Shown one piece after another: positions 12,901 to 22,618 of a stretch of DNA of 64,000 nucleotides. Position 1 is the stretch's first letter, and each line of letters starts with the position of its first letter. Position numbers and translations under genes: made by a program. This DNA is from Symsagittifera roscoffensis (Eukaryota; Xenacoelomorpha; Acoela; Convolutidae), in assembly GCF_963678635.1 (NCBI RefSeq), contig NC_087069.1, positions 9,062,633-9,126,632 on the forward strand, given 5' to 3'. The notes beneath the pieces were generated by a model, which saw only the letters and a list, made by a program, of their open reading frames with translations, was not told the origin of the DNA and made no database searches.

Positions 12901-15900
12901 CTTCATCGAGTTCTAATTTTTGAATCAAACTGAGGAGCTCAGACTAATTGAATTGTCTCATCCGATTTCGGCTTTGAAGGAACTTAAGAAATGAGAAAAA
13001 CTGAGACAATTAACATGGAAAAATGGATGCTTTTACAAAGCGAGCCGACATTTTGAATCTCAAAACCATGCTCTAATTATGTTGATTTAATTATATCTCA
13101 ACTAAATGTTTTAGTAAAAACATTACTTATGTTTCAAAAAGTTCAATAAAAATTTTAAATATTACATTGAGCAAGAAGCTAAAAGACATTAATCAAAATC
13201 ATCAAGCAAATTTCACATTCATCAAGCAATTTCTGAAAATCTAAATAGAAACAGCAAGATTTTAACCTGGTTATTTTTACCAACCCATTCAATTTCTTCA
13301 GACTAACTTCTAGTCTTATTCGCAGGCAAGATTGAACTTCAAAATTACTTTTTCTCGTGCCGTATGCCCCTTGGAGAAATTTAATACGGTTAACTTATGC
13401 AAAGGTTAGAATTATACATGCAGTGAACCTAATCTGAAAATCTTGACCGAAATAGGATAATTCAAACTGACATTTGCATCTTTTTTCAATTCATGCTCAA
13501 GTCGACACAATATTAGAATAATTCCGAAATCGATGAGCACGTATCTGAGTCCAAAAAGAATAATCGATTGATTACAATTCAACTTGCATGCTATAATGGG
13601 CTTAAGTTCTTGAACAATGCATCTATCTTCTGCTACTCTATTAGCAGGTTCGCCAAACTCGTTTCCGCATTTGCAATTATCGGTTGTTACTGCACTTCAA
13701 AACAACTTCGCCAGTCAAAAGATGCGTAAAAGTTAAAGACACTTTGCCAACAAGCTTTACTTGTCCTTCTGTAATGAATGAGGCGAACCAAAAAATTCAT
13801 TTTCACAAAACTTCAGATTCTCGGCATTTTGAGCTTCGCCTAACTGACACAACTTCAAAACTGTTTCCAACTTGACGCTCTTGTCATTTTAATTAACACT
13901 GATCAAAAAATGTTGCACCATTCAGTATGGATTTATTCAAAGGCAAGTTAACCCTAGTAGCTTTGTATTGTATTCAAACGTCCCCCAAATAACCTCAAAG
14001 CCGCTCCAAGTACATAAGAAAGGATCAATGATTAGATGAACTTGGGTGTTTCCATGCTCGCACTTCGAAATAAATCAATGCAGCATGCGGTGTTAATTCA
14101 AACAGTCATCAGAAAAAAAACAAAAGAAAGCACTTGCAAGGAAAAATATAGCCTCAATCCTATTTGAATTACAAGATTTTTTTGTTATTGAAAATTTTTT
14201 ATGAGCTTGCCCTAATTTGAGATAAATGGATTAAAAGATATTTTTTTGCCCCGCTGCGAAATCTTTGACTTGAAACTTCACAAGTTTTTTTAGCGCGTTA
14301 TTTGAACTTGTATACAGTGCTGATTTAAATTATCCGGACAAAACTAACAAAACTTGAATTTTCAAACGCATTTTTCTCAAATTGGGTTAAGAATAGACAA
14401 AAAGTAAACAGAACAAAAGTTGCTTAGAATTTCATCAGAATTAATATGGTGCAATTTGTTCTCCGAAATTCTCAACCAAAATTTTACCCCAAAAATGGGT
14501 CATTTTGACTTTTTTCAATTAATCAAGAATTACGTTGAAACTACTTAGTTAATTGATAAGATTATTATATCACAAGAAGCCTCTTATACAGCCCAACAAA
14601 GTTTAAGAAGGGTTAAATCTCCAAAAACCAGTATAACATAAAGAATTTTCACTTATAACGTCACTTATAATATGGTGCAATTTGTTCTCCGAAATTCTCA
14701 ACCAAAACTTTACCCCAAAAATGGGTCATTTTGGCTTTTTTCAAATAATCAAGAATTACGCTGAAACTACTTAGTTAATTGATAAGAAATAATTGATTAT
14801 ATCACAAGAAGCCTCTTATACAGCCCAACAAAGTTTAAGAAGGGTTAAATCTCCAAAAAACAGTATAACAGAAAGAAATTTCACTTGATAGTCAATAAAT
14901 GTGATTTTTACTATATAAAACCCAGAATCTATTGTAAAAAAAATTCTTCTAATGCGTTTATTGTCCGTTTCCCCATTTTGGCGGGGTTGGACATTTGGAA
15001 TGAGCGTAAGCAATGGTAAATCTGGATAGGTTGACAAATTCTGAGAAGCTTTCAAGCTATTCAATGGAAGATAATATGTTTTTCAATGTCATTCGATCAG
15101 GGCGGTCTATGGGTTTGAGGCTTAAAGTATTCAGGTTCTATTAAGCACAAGCGATCCAGCGATTTTAGATTTTAATGCTGGCACTCTTTCTAAGACTAAA
15201 ACACGGTCTGTTGATTTTAGCGCATGGTAATTTTCTCTTCGGTGAACATGGCCAAACCATCATATCCGTGACCACACTTGCAGCTTGGCCAGATAAATAA
15301 GACCTGTTATTTTAATAACTGCTTTTTTCAGAGCAGTACAGTAAGACTGGCTGGAGACAAGCTCTCTAGACACGACACCTTGTAATCAAGCCAATATCTT
15401 TATTCAGCAGCAAAGGCGCAACTTACCTGCAGAAAGCTGCTACTCTGACCGATGATGCACTTATTGCATCACTTTCACCGCAAATTACATGAACTTATTG
15501 CATGCATTTACTGACCGGTACTTATTGGATCACTTTCTTTGCAAATTAGATAGCAGAACTCTATGAGAGTTCCGAGGGAGCAATATTTCAAACGATAATT
15601 GATTGCATCTTGGACAAACATAATTAGTATTGTCCAAGTATTTTCCTCAGACCACTGCATTTTCTATGAACCCATTGCTTACTAGAATTGCAGCGTATTG
15701 AATGAGCGCTGACTCCCTTTAAACAAGAAGTGCAAGGAAAACTCCGGTTTTTTGAGGAATGCACTTTTGGTCTGAAATGAAATGCTTTATCCTATACAAG
15801 TTAACTTTTAAACCTCGTTTTTGTAAAGCCTTAATTCAATTATTAAAAGCCTCAATAAAATGAACTCAAGATAACAGAACAAAAAACTGACTTGTTTCTC

Positions 15901-18900
15901 GGAAAAACTTACTTTCGCCAAAAGATGGCCTTAAAGCTCTTTGAACTTCTTAAACCATTTATGACACAAATTTTTTTGATAAAACTAGCCCAATTTGAGA
16001 AAACTGCATCAATTGGTAAAATTTTATTTCGCTAGAAAATTCAACAAGTGAATTCCACTTTTGAAGCTAGAAACCGGTCACGTATAGTGGATCTTGCCTT
16101 CCTTTTAACAACGGAAAGGTACTGAACTTACAAAAAATCGAAACCGGGACAAAATAAATTTGAGCCGCAACAAATTTAAAGACTTTTCCTGAAAAAAAAC
16201 TAACAAAATCGGCAGCACGTCCTGTTGAGATTCTAATCAAGATCCTTTGCCTTCCCAGGAAAGTAGAAAACACTTACTTGTTTTTAGAAAAAACTTCATT
16301 TTTCGAACTTCAAAGAATGCCCTTGAAGCTCATTGAATTTCTCGAACAATTTATGATTAGCACTTTTTTGATAAAACTAACCCAATTTGAGAAAACTGGA
16401 TCAAAAAGTTTAACTTTTATTTCGCTGGGAAATCTGAAAATTAAATTCAACTTTCGACGCCAGAAGTCGATCGTTTTTCATGACCTTAACACTTTTGCTG
16501 TTCGATAGTAGAGTTTGCCTTCCTTTTAATAATGGAAATGCAAAGAACTTTAAAAAAATCACAAGTCAAACCGCGAAAAAAAATCGAGCGTGAACAAATT
16601 AAAGGAATTTGTCCCGAAAAAAAAACAAAAAAAATTACCAAGACCTATAAAAGAGTACTCACTACGTTCATTACTGTGAAACAAAAAAACTCCGAAAAAC
16701 CTTTTTTTGGGTTTTGTCCTTGGTTTTTGTCCAATTTACGCAAAGTCCAAACCAAATCTTACGTTGGTCAAAAACTCTATATTTCCTTCGTGTTGCTAAT
16801 TTCTAACCTTTCATGCCGAAAGCGGCATTCTGTTTTCGCTGCACTTCTGAAATGACCTGATAGCCGTTCACATTCAGATTCTCCACACACCCTTTGAACA
16901 TCATAGAGACTCCTATTCCGGGTAGTGTGAACCGATCAGTGCCCCCGAAGGTCAGTCGCGTATCGATATTCAAGTTCTCGAAACTCCCCTTAAACGCCAA
17001 ACAACTATAAAGACTTCAGTTAAAAGATTCCAACTGCCCTTACATCTCCGCTCATTAAAATGTTCAAATAGAAAACAAACATAACACAAAACTTCAATGG
17101 CAAAGCCCTCGAAACTGATTACCACAACAAAAATGCAAAGAAAAGTAGTTTGAACCCCTCACGCTGCTCCAGTATAGCAAAACATTGAGTAAAAAAGTTT
17201 CGCCTCTTTACCGTTTAAGCTCTCAGAAACTTTTAGAATAACTAGGCGACAAGTTTCATATCATAGGGTGGGGGGACACAAATTTTCTGGAGTTAACAAG
17301 GAATCTAAGCTTTTTTAGGCCCCGGTCCAGCTCCCATTTTTCAACCTTGGACCTTTTATTCCGTGGGGGAGGGTAATATCATCTATTTTGCTGCAGCCGG
17401 TCCCACCTTGAGGATTCGCCAACCATGACCGAAGCGGGATTCGAACCCATGACCATAGTGTTAAAGGACGCGCGTCTTACACACACTCGAACAGGGCTGC
17501 TAAGGCATTTAAGTCACCTTAATCATGGCGAAAGTCGCGTATCCGTCTAGACTGACAGTCAATCCTCTGCCTACTCTGGAGACATTGAGCCAGTGCCACT
17601 GCGAGTCATACAGAGAGTTGCCCACTTTGACCATAGTTTTCCCATCTATCCTCGCACTCGAGCCCAGGTTGATATTGACAACTATCTTTCCCTGCAGAAG
17701 CAACACAATTTAATCACTTCCATGATGGCCTCATGCAAATTCCCACTCTCGCACAATTAAATTTCAGCACAATTTGGGCTGGAAAACAAGATGACACAAC
17801 CAGGTGTCTATTCCATTAAGCGTATTTCCAGTTATAAAAATGAGGTCATCGAAACGTTATATCAAAAATTCCATCAGCACAAAGGCGAAGCGGAGCTTCG
17901 CATCACTAGCGATACAACGCAAGCATAGCAAGCGAGTAGAAAGAGAATGAAACAGAAACAATTTTTAAAAACAATACGTGGGTAGAGGACCATTGAGCAT
18001 AAAACGAAAAAATGCCGTATAAAATTGTTGTCATAAAAACAATTTGGGGTATTAAGTTTTAAAAGCAAAGTTACACCAAGAACGACCTGAATTAACTTGA
18101 AAATTATAATGAATTTTTGCCATTTAAACAACAGAAAACAGGTTGATTAATCTGATAAAACATAGGCCGAGGCAATAAACTGAACTTTTTCAAAATTAAT
18201 CTATCATTAAATACCATATTGAGTTCGATTCCAAAGTAGTCGCCGGTTGATCCTACTCCGTGTACGAGGAGTCCACTGGGCCTGCTGGTTCTGAATCTAA
18301 GACTGACGAATCCCCTGAATGAGTCATAGTACACACTCGGTCGATCTTGGTCGTTCGTGTTCATCCGAAGCACTTCTTTTCCAGTGAAACTGATCATGTC
18401 CAGAGCTGCAAAACAAATCAGGGGGTTACGTAGCAGTATTTAGACACTGTATTAATCAATCAGAATCGATACAAGAAAAAAATGAATAATTAATGATTAT
18501 TTATTTCGTAAATTTGCTTTCTCATCTCGATTCTGATTGGTTAATATGGTATTTGTCTGCTTACTGACGAGTATGAATACGCGGTTGTCTTAAAGATTAC
18601 GTAGCAGTATTTAGACAACCTCGTATTCAGACACAGTATTAACCAATCAAAATCGAGACAAGGAAGATATCAAATTCATTTCTTCTTGTCTCGATTCTGA
18701 TAGGTTAATACGCTGTTGACAGTGTCTGAATACGCGGTTGTCTAAATACAGACCGCACTCCGAATCAGGACCTGCTTGCCCCCAGACTGAGCGTCTTTTT
18801 GAGTCTGTCAATCAATTATGCATCAGTTTCTTAAGTTGGTCTGCTAAAAGACTCATTTTTCACTTTTTATGCTAAAAGATCTGTCTGCTAAACGATCGGT

Positions 18901-21900
18901 CCCCAAAAAGCTACATATGCTTACAAATTGCCAACGCGATTTAGCACCAGATAAAAATAGAATCAATTTTGCAATTAAATATTTGGAATATAACAAACTG
19001 AAGGCATCCACACGATCTTTGCATGTAACAAAACGGGCTGCAAAGTTCCACTTCGTTCTCGCGAAGAGATTTCATTTGGTTGTAAATGAAGTGATCTTTA
19101 CAGTGAAAGGAATCTATATTGCAAACAATTTATTATTATTATAATATTAATTGGAAAGGAGGAACCAAATGAGAATGTACTCACGGTAGTCGCATCCATA
19201 CAACTCCACTCGCAGTCCGATCTCTCTGTTCCAGGCCTCCGGGATTATTCTGATGTAGCGGGACACGATGGGGATGCGGAGCGACTGCTTCACAGTGTTG
19301 AACTGGTGATGGTTGCCGTCAAAGTGCTACACAAAACACACACATAAAAGTCATGCATGTTAAACAGTCGATAATTGATGAGGATTCTACGTGCACAGGT
19401 TATAAACACCAAGAAAAATAAACCGATTTTCCCTTCTTCAGATAGTTAGCTATTCCATCATCGAATATGTGAGGTTTTTAAGCGATTTTTATTTCAATTT
19501 GGCAATCGTGGCGTTCGACAATTCATAGGCGCCCGACCCATCTAATTAGACTGATATAACGTAGAAGGAAATGGCAATGAACCTGATATTTTGAGCTGGT
19601 ATCCTGCTTGACAAAAAGCTCTCTTTTGGCATTTCGCTTCTTCTCGAAAAATACTGGGTTAATACGAGATCGTGCTTTATAAAAGCTTAAAAACTTTCTG
19701 GAACTTGGCATCAATATTGGACGGACAACTGTGATAGAAATTACCTGGACAGCTCCATCCAGCGTGTAATCCACAAAGTCGTTGGGTCCATTTGAGTCAC
19801 TGTACTGCACCCTGTACCTGGTCACCCAATTTCCAAATGTTCCCGAAGACGAGTCGTCTTGCCAGTTGCCTGCCTGGATAGCAACTCCCGTGATCTTGTA
19901 GACCTTCATCAAGTCCAATGCGAGCCATTGCGACTGGTCAGGGTCTGAAGTCTTCGGCTGCCAGCCAGTAGCACCTGATTGTAAAAATGATTAAACTGAT
20001 ATCTTGAAATCACTATTTCGGCTCTTTCGCAAAAAAAATCCCCCCTCCATCGACACAAAATTTTTTAACCCACCATACTGTTTTTTTTTAATTACAAACG
20101 ATTATTTTTCTTGCCATTATAAAGTAATTCAAGCAAAGCCACTGAAAGTTGGAAAAAAGTCAATTAACGCAAGTAAACAGTGAAAAATACTGGCTTGCTT
20201 TTTGAAGAAAAAAAAATTTCGAATTTCATAGAAAAACTATATGGCCTAAAGGCTTTAATTATACGGCCTTAACTTATCTCAATTGGAGAAAACAGGATCG
20301 ATAGCAAATCTGTTTTTCGTGACCTTTACACTTTTGCTGTTCGATAGGAAATTAACTGGGCTTTAAAAAAAATCGGAAGTCAAGCCGGAAATCAAATTGG
20401 AGCTTGACCAAATTATCTCGAACTATATAAGAGTCTTCGCTATGCCTATCGACTCTTAAAAAAGAAATTGTACGACAATCGAACGAATTTTTACGAAGCG
20501 AAGCGGAGAGCTTTATCACTTGGGATACAACGAAAACTTAGCATTAAGAGCTAGCGAGTAGAGAATGAAATGAAAAACAGGAAAAAAAACTCGAGGAGAC
20601 GCATAAGCAAATGAGCTTCCCACAGCCCGTTCTTTGGATTGAACCCAAAATCTCAAATATGGCAGGGTACATTTTCGAGAATATTCGAAAAGTTTAAAAA
20701 AAAGGTCAAAATCAAAAACTTGACTATTCAGAGGGCCAGAACTTTATGTGTAAAAAAATTTGGGCGTAGCCGCCCATGCAGGGAGCTTTTCGAAATCGTT
20801 CTATTCATTGAAACCAAAAACTAAGATTTGAGACTGGCAATTTTTGGAGAAAAAAAATCTGAAATACGGGTCAAATAATCCCCCACAGACTTTTTCGAAG
20901 GCTGTTGACAGACGGAGCAAGTAAAAAGAGACTAGGGGAGTACACATGCACACAGGAGAGTAGGCGGTTTTCCAATTGATGTCCCTTTTTGAAAATTAGT
21001 ATTGTCTGAGAAAAACAAAAAATTTTCAATGAAACTGGAAATAATTTTCAAAGTAAAAAAAATCAACAAACCGATTGGTAAACAAACAACCAACATGAAA
21101 AGTGCGGAGGTGAGTGTTCAAGTTGTGTTTACCTTGAAATAACCTAAAATTAAGTCAATAAGCTGATAAAAATAGGCCGAAATAATTTGGGCCGATGATT
21201 TTTTTGAGCGGAACAAAAAAAAAACAAAGAAGGAAAGACGAAGTCAAGGTAATTAAAATTACAAACTGTAGGAGTAACTCAAACACTTAAAGTAACATCC
21301 AAGAAAAATGCGCACAGCAAAAACAAGCAATTTCAAGATGTGACAAATATGACGACAACAGATAAGCAGAAAAAAAATTAGCCCAATATGTTATTTGAAA
21401 AAAATATATATTTCCCATTAAAAAAAACAGGTCCTGGTCAGACTCGTGCTCATGACCTTTGCCATCCCAGTCATATTAGTTACCTCCAGGTTCAGTTGGC
21501 CGGAAATGCGTAGAAGTTCGTATGAACCAAAATACAAGTGATTCTGTTAAACAAGCTGCTAACAAGCTGCCGAAAAAAGTCCAAATTCCAGTTTGATACG
21601 CTTGCTAATCTCACGAGTAACAAGGGCTAGCCGGTTACTGCGCAAAGGGTACACAATGTTCCGACCATTGTCTTAAAAAATAGAACAAAGTCAGTTTTTC
21701 AAATTAATGGCGGTTTTTTTTCGGCGTGGTGTGATAAAAGGAGCTGAACAAAAAAACTGGAGACTAGGTATATTCGACAGCCATAGTTAAATAAGCAAAT
21801 TGAAAAACAATTTTTTTTTCAAAAATTGCCTGAAAAATGAAAAAAAATTTTTTTCAAGCTTTGCAGTTTTTTGAAAATTTTGATTCCAAAAAGGCGCTAA

Positions 21901-22618
21901 AACACTCAAAGTAAACTAACTTTCAACCGGTTCATTTCAAACCGGTTTTTCTCGACACAAGGGAAAAACATGTGAAATTTTTAAATATGGCTCGAATCAC
22001 GACTGTAAGGGCTTTAATATGATAGATCACTCAACCCAGTCCGATCGTTATTTGTGGTGCCTAATTTTGCGTAAAACAAAAAGAAAAAACTAAAACACCC
22101 GAATACAAAGTTCTTCCCAATTTTCAAATGGTCGGAACAATAAATAGATAAGTCAATATATGGAGAGTTTTTCTCCGCATTTGATGAGCATTCAGTATTT
22201 AATAATGATGCGATATGTTGCTGTGAGCTATATTAGGAACAAGTCAGTATTTCTCAGTCAAAAGGCTTATTAAAAGATGATACATACTATTTAATCTTGC
22301 AGCAGACGGTTGCCGATCTGTCCGCGAATAACTTGAAGCGGAAAAGGAGTTGTCAAACTCTATTTTTCTTTCCAAGCCAATGGGTGCGACGCATTCCCGT
22401 TGGCTTTTTGCCAGGCTGAAGTCATACTGCAATCCGTTGACTAGCAACAAATCCTCAGGTTCCGGAGGGTCTTCTTGCAGCGCTGAAGAAAATTTACCAT
22501 TCAAAAAGAATGCTGATATTGTGAAGCGTCATTGAAAGCGATCATAATTACCTGTACGAATGGGTTGCAATAAGCTTGCAATGATCAACGCTAAAACTAT
22601 CATAGTGCCTGAAACCAT
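823..22618 (-). CDS. CNTNAP-like: Contactin-associated protein / neurexin-IV-like adhesion protein (5' part, 12 exons; 3' part beyond window)
   Basis: Spliced gene read on the minus strand. Exons (5' to 3'): 22618-22552, 22482-22288, 19974-19745, 19326-19185, 18405-18215, 17691-17518, 16988-16808, 11009-10867, 7613-7439, 5691-5533, 3281-3147, 948-823. All junctions have GT and AG and the phases join, giving about 639 codons. Seen in order: a hydrophobic signal peptide, a discoidin domain bounded by Cys (ECVAPIG to YGCDY), laminin-G 1 ending in FKGCVENLNVNG, laminin-G 2 with FAFRTWEETGLILYNGY and FIGCLKSLQVNG, then an EGF module (CTPNPCFHGGICFQSW). Known of the family: Caspr/Nrx-IV continues with a fibrinogen-like region, two more laminin-G domains, a second EGF and a transmembrane segment, and works at septate or paranodal junctions and synapses. 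Those parts would lie left of position 1. A different discoidin/laminin-G protein is possible, but this order is diagnostic of the family. Confidence 0.88.
1270..1398 (+). repeat. Truncated pogo-like MITE, left half
   Basis: Starts after a TA with CAGTGCTGATTTAAATTATC and matches the first 130 bases of the complete copy at 2592-2946 with few changes. The right half is absent. It lies in the intron between exons 12 and 11. Confidence 0.55.
2036..2520 (+). repeat. Dispersed repeat, copy A (second copy at 4716-5235)
   Basis: This block and 4716-5235 are near-identical over about 480 bases (shared: GAAACACAGGCAAAGCTG, CTCTATAAAGGGCATTAAG, GGTTCGTATTTATACACTAA). Copy B carries about 40 extra bases. 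No coding content is seen. Confidence 0.7.
2592..2946. mobile_element. Pogo/Tigger-like MITE with TA target duplication
   Basis: The 355-bp unit is flanked by TA on each side (2590-2591 and 2947-2948). The left end CAGTGCTGATT and the right end (reverse complement CAGTGATGATT) are inverted, and the inversion continues imperfectly inwards (ATTTAAATTATCC, then AAAACTTGAAAT) for over 100 bases. Ends of this form with TA duplications are known for pogo/Tigger-type Tc1/mariner elements. No transposase ORF is present, so it is non-autonomous. Confidence 0.6.
3147..3281 (-). CDS. CNTNAP-like: Caspr-like exon 11: end of laminin-G 2
   Basis: Acceptor TTGTGTTTCAG. It encodes MWGFIGCLKSLQVNGQKVSL, the closing G-C motif of laminin-G 2, then a linker to the EGF module. 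The donor is chosen as GAGT|GTCTCT because only that keeps phase with exon 12. It is a weak donor, so the 3' edge could be off by a few bases (GA|GTGTCT is the alternative). Confidence 0.8.
4716..5235 (+). repeat. Dispersed repeat, copy B, containing a tRNA-like relic
   Basis: Partner of 2036-2520. Its extra segment (4829-4880) read on the minus strand resembles a tRNA 5' half: GACTGAGTGGTTAGTG as an A-box/D-arm, and an anticodon-loop-like CTCATAA as in tRNA-Met. No B-box follows, so it is a tRNA-derived (SINE-like) relic rather than a tRNA gene. Confidence 0.5.
5533..5691 (-). CDS. CNTNAP-like: Caspr-like exon 10: laminin-G 2 continued
   Basis: Acceptor TTGTCAATGTAG, donor A|GTGAGT. It encodes SNLNDGAWHQTRLEF, then IVVIIDEE and YHFGGYFE. 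This is the D-G-x-W-H segment and the F-G-G turn of laminin-G. Phase 1 at both ends. Confidence 0.9.
5692..7438. other. Intron between exons 10 and 9, no feature recognised
   Basis: AT-rich, with poly-A/T runs and scattered short repeats around 6000-6310. I see no exon, RNA gene or well-bounded transposon. ORF-like stretches here lack domain patterns. Confidence 0.5.
7439..7613 (-). CDS. CNTNAP-like: Caspr-like exon 9: middle of laminin-G 2
   Basis: Acceptor TTTTTTGTTGCCAG, donor G|GTAGGT. It encodes VVEFAFRTWEETGLILYNGY and YLQIGLYQGLLQV, a clear laminin-G strand pattern close to Caspr laminin-G 2 (F-x-F-R-T-W). Enters in phase 0 and leaves in phase 1. Confidence 0.9.
8000..9110. repeat. 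Decayed dispersed repeat with a GAAGC...GCTTC hairpin core
   Basis: Contains two versions of a short motif (AGAGCTTCATACCATTTGCG near 8010 and GAACTTCGCACCACTTGCGA near 8100), then text that recurs at 20495-20850, such as GATTGAACC and CAGTCGAGCTTTTC. Related hairpin motifs are at 17880 and 22735. It looks like an old interspersed family; its class is not determined. Confidence 0.45.
9180..10450. repeat. Recurring GCCGATAAAA...AGGCCGAAA motif array (decayed)
   Basis: Several variants of a motif like AAGCCGATAAAGTATA-x-CC recur at irregular 50-200-bp spacing (near 9220, 9640, 9800, 9875, 10240, 10400). The same motif recurs near 18160, 21160, 23245 and 23405. This suggests an old repeat family with internal subrepeats. 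Class unknown. Confidence 0.4.
10867..11009 (-). CDS. CNTNAP-like: Caspr-like exon 8: inter-domain Cys and start of laminin-G 2
   Basis: Acceptor TTTATCTTAG, strong donor GAG|GTAAGT. It encodes STCREDGAIPVTFEDYDSML, matching the family's Cys-x-x-x-x-x-x-x-P-(V/I)-x-F linker that opens the second laminin-G domain. The intron before it is about 5.8 kb, the longest in the visible gene. Confidence 0.82.
11300..11620 (+). repeat. Dispersed repeat family A, partial copy
   Basis: Shares an ordered set of landmarks with other intronic copies: AATTTGAGAAAACTGG, GGTAAA, CGCTGGAAAT, TTTGCTGTTCGATAGT, GAGTTTGCCTTCCTTTTAAC and CTATATTAGAGTCTTC. Other copies lie at 11700-12600, 15830-16110, 16270-16690 and 20110-20460. 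The CCTATATAAGAGTCTTCGCT segment looks like a TATA box next to a start site, so these may be old LTRs or a promoter-bearing repeat. Confidence 0.5.
11700..12600 (+). repeat. Dispersed repeat family A, copy split by the hAT MITE
   Basis: Left part 11700-11920 and right part 12307-12600 join into one copy if the MITE and one target duplication are removed. The landmarks are GAGAAAACTGGATCAATAGG, CCGCTGGAAA|TCT and CCTATATAAGAGTCTTCGCT. Confidence 0.6.
11921..12306. mobile_element. hAT-type MITE with perfect 8-bp target duplication
   Basis: The ends are perfect 14-bp inverted repeats, CAGGGTGACCACTT (11921-11934) and AAGTGGTCACCCTG (12293-12306). GCTGGAAA is duplicated at 11913-11920 and 12307-12314. 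An 8-bp duplication with short CAGGG-type ends is diagnostic of the hAT superfamily. The 386-bp body has subterminal TAGTGAC/GTCACTA repeats and no transposase, so it is non-autonomous. The target is a family-A repeat, and uninterrupted CGCTGGRAATCT copies elsewhere show the empty site. Confidence 0.88.
14315..14890. repeat. Pogo-like MITE copy with an internal 226-bp tandem duplication
   Basis: Starts after TA with the same CAGTGCTGATTTAAATTATC end as 2592-2946. Inside, 14443-14668 is repeated as 14669 to about 14888 with few substitutions (both begin AATATGGTGCAATTTGTTCT). No clean right terminus was found. Confidence 0.55.
15830..16110 (+). repeat. Dispersed repeat family A, partial copy
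   Basis: Carries CCAATTTGAGAAAACTG, CAATTGGTAAAATTTTATTT and AGCTAGAAACCGGTCACG in the family order. It lies in the intron between exons 8 and 7. Confidence 0.5.
16270..16690 (+). repeat. Dispersed repeat family A, copy
   Basis: Carries CCCAATTTGAGAAAACTGGA, TTCGCTGGGAAATCTG, TTTGCTGTTCGATAGTAGAG and CCAAGACCTATAAAAGAGT in order. It ends about 120 bases from exon 7. The ORFs that cross it are repeat sequence. Confidence 0.55.
16808..16988 (-). CDS. CNTNAP-like: Caspr-like exon 7: end of laminin-G 1
   Basis: It encodes NIDTRLTFGGTD, then MMFKGCVENLNVNG, the F-x-G-C-(I/V)-x-N-(L/V) motif that closes laminin-G domains. The acceptor (GTTTAAG, phase 0) has a weak pyrimidine tract and the donor AAAG|GTTAGA is moderate, so the exact edges are less sure than the exon. 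Confidence 0.8.
17400..17505 (-). repeat. tRNA-derived SINE-like head
   Basis: On the minus strand a B-box-like GGGTTCGAATCCC (17449-17437) follows a tRNA-like stretch with GTGTAAGACGCGCGTCCTTT. The arms do not fold into a full tRNA that I can confirm, and the sequence continues into GGTTGGCGAATCCTC, as a SINE body would. It lies in the short intron between exons 7 and 6. Confidence 0.45.
17518..17691 (-). CDS. CNTNAP-like: Caspr-like exon 6: middle of laminin-G 1
   Basis: Acceptor TTGCTTCTGCAG, donor AAG|GTGACT, 58 codons in phase 0. It encodes GKIVVNINLG and SLYDSQWHWLNVSRVGRGLT. The D-x-x-W-H-x-L-x-V-x-R strand pair is a laminin-G hallmark. Confidence 0.9.
17880..18190. repeat. Dispersed repeat with palindromic core
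   Basis: Starts with GGCGAAGCGGAGCTTCGC, whose outer bases form a 7-bp stem (GCGAAGC/GCTTCGC), then ATCACTAGCGATACAAC. It continues to TGATAAAACATAGGCCGAGG. The same order of motifs is seen at 22735-23480. Unnamed family. Confidence 0.5.
18215..18405 (-). CDS. CNTNAP-like: Caspr-like exon 5: first half of laminin-G 1
   Basis: Acceptor TTTGTTTTGCAG, donor ATG|GTATTT. It encodes VSLRFRTSRPSGLLVHGVGS and DYFGIEL. The F-x-F-R-T-x-x-x-x-G-L-L signature is typical of laminin-G domains of neurexin/Caspr proteins. The acceptor completes a codon begun in exon 4. Confidence 0.88.
18425..18750. mobile_element. Foldback MITE pair
   Basis: Two adjacent foldback units, about 18425-18590 and 18595-18750. 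The right unit begins ATTACGTAGCAGTATTTAGA and ends with the inverted GTCTAAATAC. Its arms, including CAGACAC.GTATTAACCAATC and TTGGTTAATAC-type inverted partners plus TCGAGACAAG/CTTGTCTCGA, pair over most of the length. It is non-coding; the superfamily is not determined because the target duplication is unclear. Confidence 0.6.
19185..19326 (-). CDS. CNTNAP-like: Caspr-like exon 4: end of discoidin domain
   Basis: Acceptor TTTTGTGTAG, donor C|GTGAGT. It encodes HFDGNHHQFNTVKQSL, then SRYIRIIPEAWN and LRVELYGCDY. This is the usual F5/8C ending, with R-Y-I-R-I-x-P and the closing L-x-G-C cysteine. Enters in phase 0 and leaves in phase 1. Confidence 0.9.
19745..19974 (-). CDS. CNTNAP-like: Caspr-like exon 3: core of discoidin domain
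   Basis: Acceptor TTTTTACAATCAG, donor CAG|GTAATT. It encodes the discoidin core: GWQPKTSDPDQSQWLALDL, KITGVAIQAG and WVTRYRVQYSDS. These match the conserved F5/8C pattern of a Trp-Leu-x-hydrophobic strand, then I-T-G-V, then Y-x-V-x-Y-S. Enters in phase 1 and ends in phase 0. Confidence 0.9.
20110..20460 (+). repeat. Dispersed repeat family A, partial copy
   Basis: Carries GTCAATTAACGCAAGTAAAC, CTCAATTGGAGAAAACAGGA, TTTTGCTGTTCGATAGGA and AACTATATAAGAGTCTTCGC in the family order. It lies in the intron between exons 3 and 2. Confidence 0.5.
20490..21700. repeat. Decayed interspersed repeats in intron 2
   Basis: Holds a GAAGCGAAGCGGAGAGCTT motif, then text shared with 8740-9080 (GATTGAACCCAAAA..., CCATGCAGGGAGCTTTTCG), then GCTGATAAAAATAGGCCGAA motifs. 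No exon is seen; exon 2 and exon 3 phases already join. Confidence 0.45.
22288..22482 (-). CDS. CNTNAP-like: Caspr-like exon 2: N-terminal linker and start of discoidin domain
   Basis: Acceptor TTTTCTTCAG, donor A|GTATGT. It encodes an acidic linker and then the first discoidin Cys (ECVAPIG) and a serine-rich strand ending in AARLN, as at the start of F5/8C domains in Caspr proteins. Phase 1 at both ends. Confidence 0.85.
22552..22618 (-). CDS. CNTNAP-like: Caspr-like exon 1: start codon and signal peptide
   Basis: The ATG at 22618-22616 opens MVSGTMIVLALIIASLLQ, a short polar start followed by a hydrophobic core, as in a secretory signal peptide. The exon ends at a good donor (CAG|GTAATT) with one base over (phase 1). 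It was too short to stand out as an ORF; the start is chosen because the next exon joins in frame and begins the mature protein. Confidence 0.8.
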
